Assembly: GCA_029256345.1 (NCBI GenBank) | Contig: JAQSYC010000138.1 | Coordinates: 1 to 5,078, forward strand | Source of the DNA: Clostridia bacterium | GTDB taxonomy: Bacteria; Bacillota; Clostridia; Lachnospirales; Cellulosilyticaceae | Direction: 5' to 3' | Length of the DNA stretch: 5,078 nt | Shown: positions 5,021 to 5,078 of the stretch, one piece after another | Layout: each line of letters begins with the position of its first letter | How positions within the stretch are numbered: the first letter of the stretch is position 1 | Notes under the pieces: model-generated | What the model was told of the DNA's origin: nothing | The model's input: only the letters and a program-made list of their open reading frames with translations | The model's database searches: none | Position numbers and translations under genes: made by a program

Positions 5021-5049
5021 ATTTTATCATTATTTATTATAAAAGTCAA
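5021..5049 (-). promoter_or_regulatory. Strong sigma-A-type promoter reading toward mog
   Basis: On the minus strand TTGACT (5044-5049, 5 of 6) and TAAAAT (5021-5026, 5 of 6) are separated by exactly 17 nt, and TGA before the -10 supplies the TGn extension. This is the best promoter in the window. The start would be near 5014. The only mog-proximal alternative (TTGGAG 4785-4790, TAGTAT 4761-4766) would start within the ribosome binding site and is unlikely. Confidence 0.7.
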
Positions 5050-5078
5050 CTATCAAAAATGCTATTTATCCTAATATA

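Noticed and set aside
4909..5022. Minus-strand 37-codon open frame beginning MQKSVIQYKY upstream of mog
   Set aside because: Its ATG overlaps the -10 box of the strong promoter, it has no ribosome binding site, and it runs straight through the terminator hairpin and its U-tract.
1..5078. CRISPR arrays, tRNA or rRNA genes, transposases, integrases
   Set aside because: No regular repeat-spacer pattern, tRNA-like fold, rRNA sequence or mobile-element protein was seen on either strand.

Overview
The window looks like chromosomal DNA of a low-GC Firmicute, most likely a clostridium. The non-coding DNA is AT-rich, ribosome binding sites are strong (AGGAGG or AAAGGAG type), several promoters are of the sigma-A type with an extended -10 (TGnTATAAT), and terminators are intrinsic hairpins. 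The protein types (YidA-like HAD phosphatase, small HD-domain protein, Cache-type chemoreceptor, MogA/MoaB protein) fit Clostridia. This assignment is inference from style, not a database match.

Layout from left to right. The minus-strand 5' two thirds of a YidA-like sugar-phosphate phosphatase gene runs off the left edge (1-542). Next comes a minus-strand gene for a small three-helix membrane protein of unknown function (668-1195). A divergent promoter region (1196-1326) separates it from a plus-strand HD-domain protein gene (1327-1818). That gene converges on a large minus-strand chemoreceptor gene (1871-3889), and the two share a long, nearly symmetric hairpin that includes both stop codons. 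A 339-bp intergenic region holds the chemoreceptor promoter and a terminator. A minus-strand MogA/MoaB-family molybdenum cofactor gene follows (4229-4744). The last 334 bp contain no convincing gene but form a structured region upstream of it.

The genes look like independently transcribed single-gene units rather than one pathway: nearly every one has its own promoter, and no two are close enough to be translationally coupled. The functions are sugar-phosphate dephosphorylation, chemotaxis signalling, molybdopterin activation and two unassigned roles.

The part most worth a second look is 4745-5050. A strong minus-strand promoter lies about 270 nt upstream of the mog gene. Between them are two tandem copies of a terminator-like hairpin, each opening with the same 13-nt sequence. 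The copy nearest the gene is surrounded by mutually exclusive pairings. This looks like a leader RNA that controls mog by attenuation, or a short terminated RNA followed by a related attenuator. I could not match it to a riboswitch class I know.
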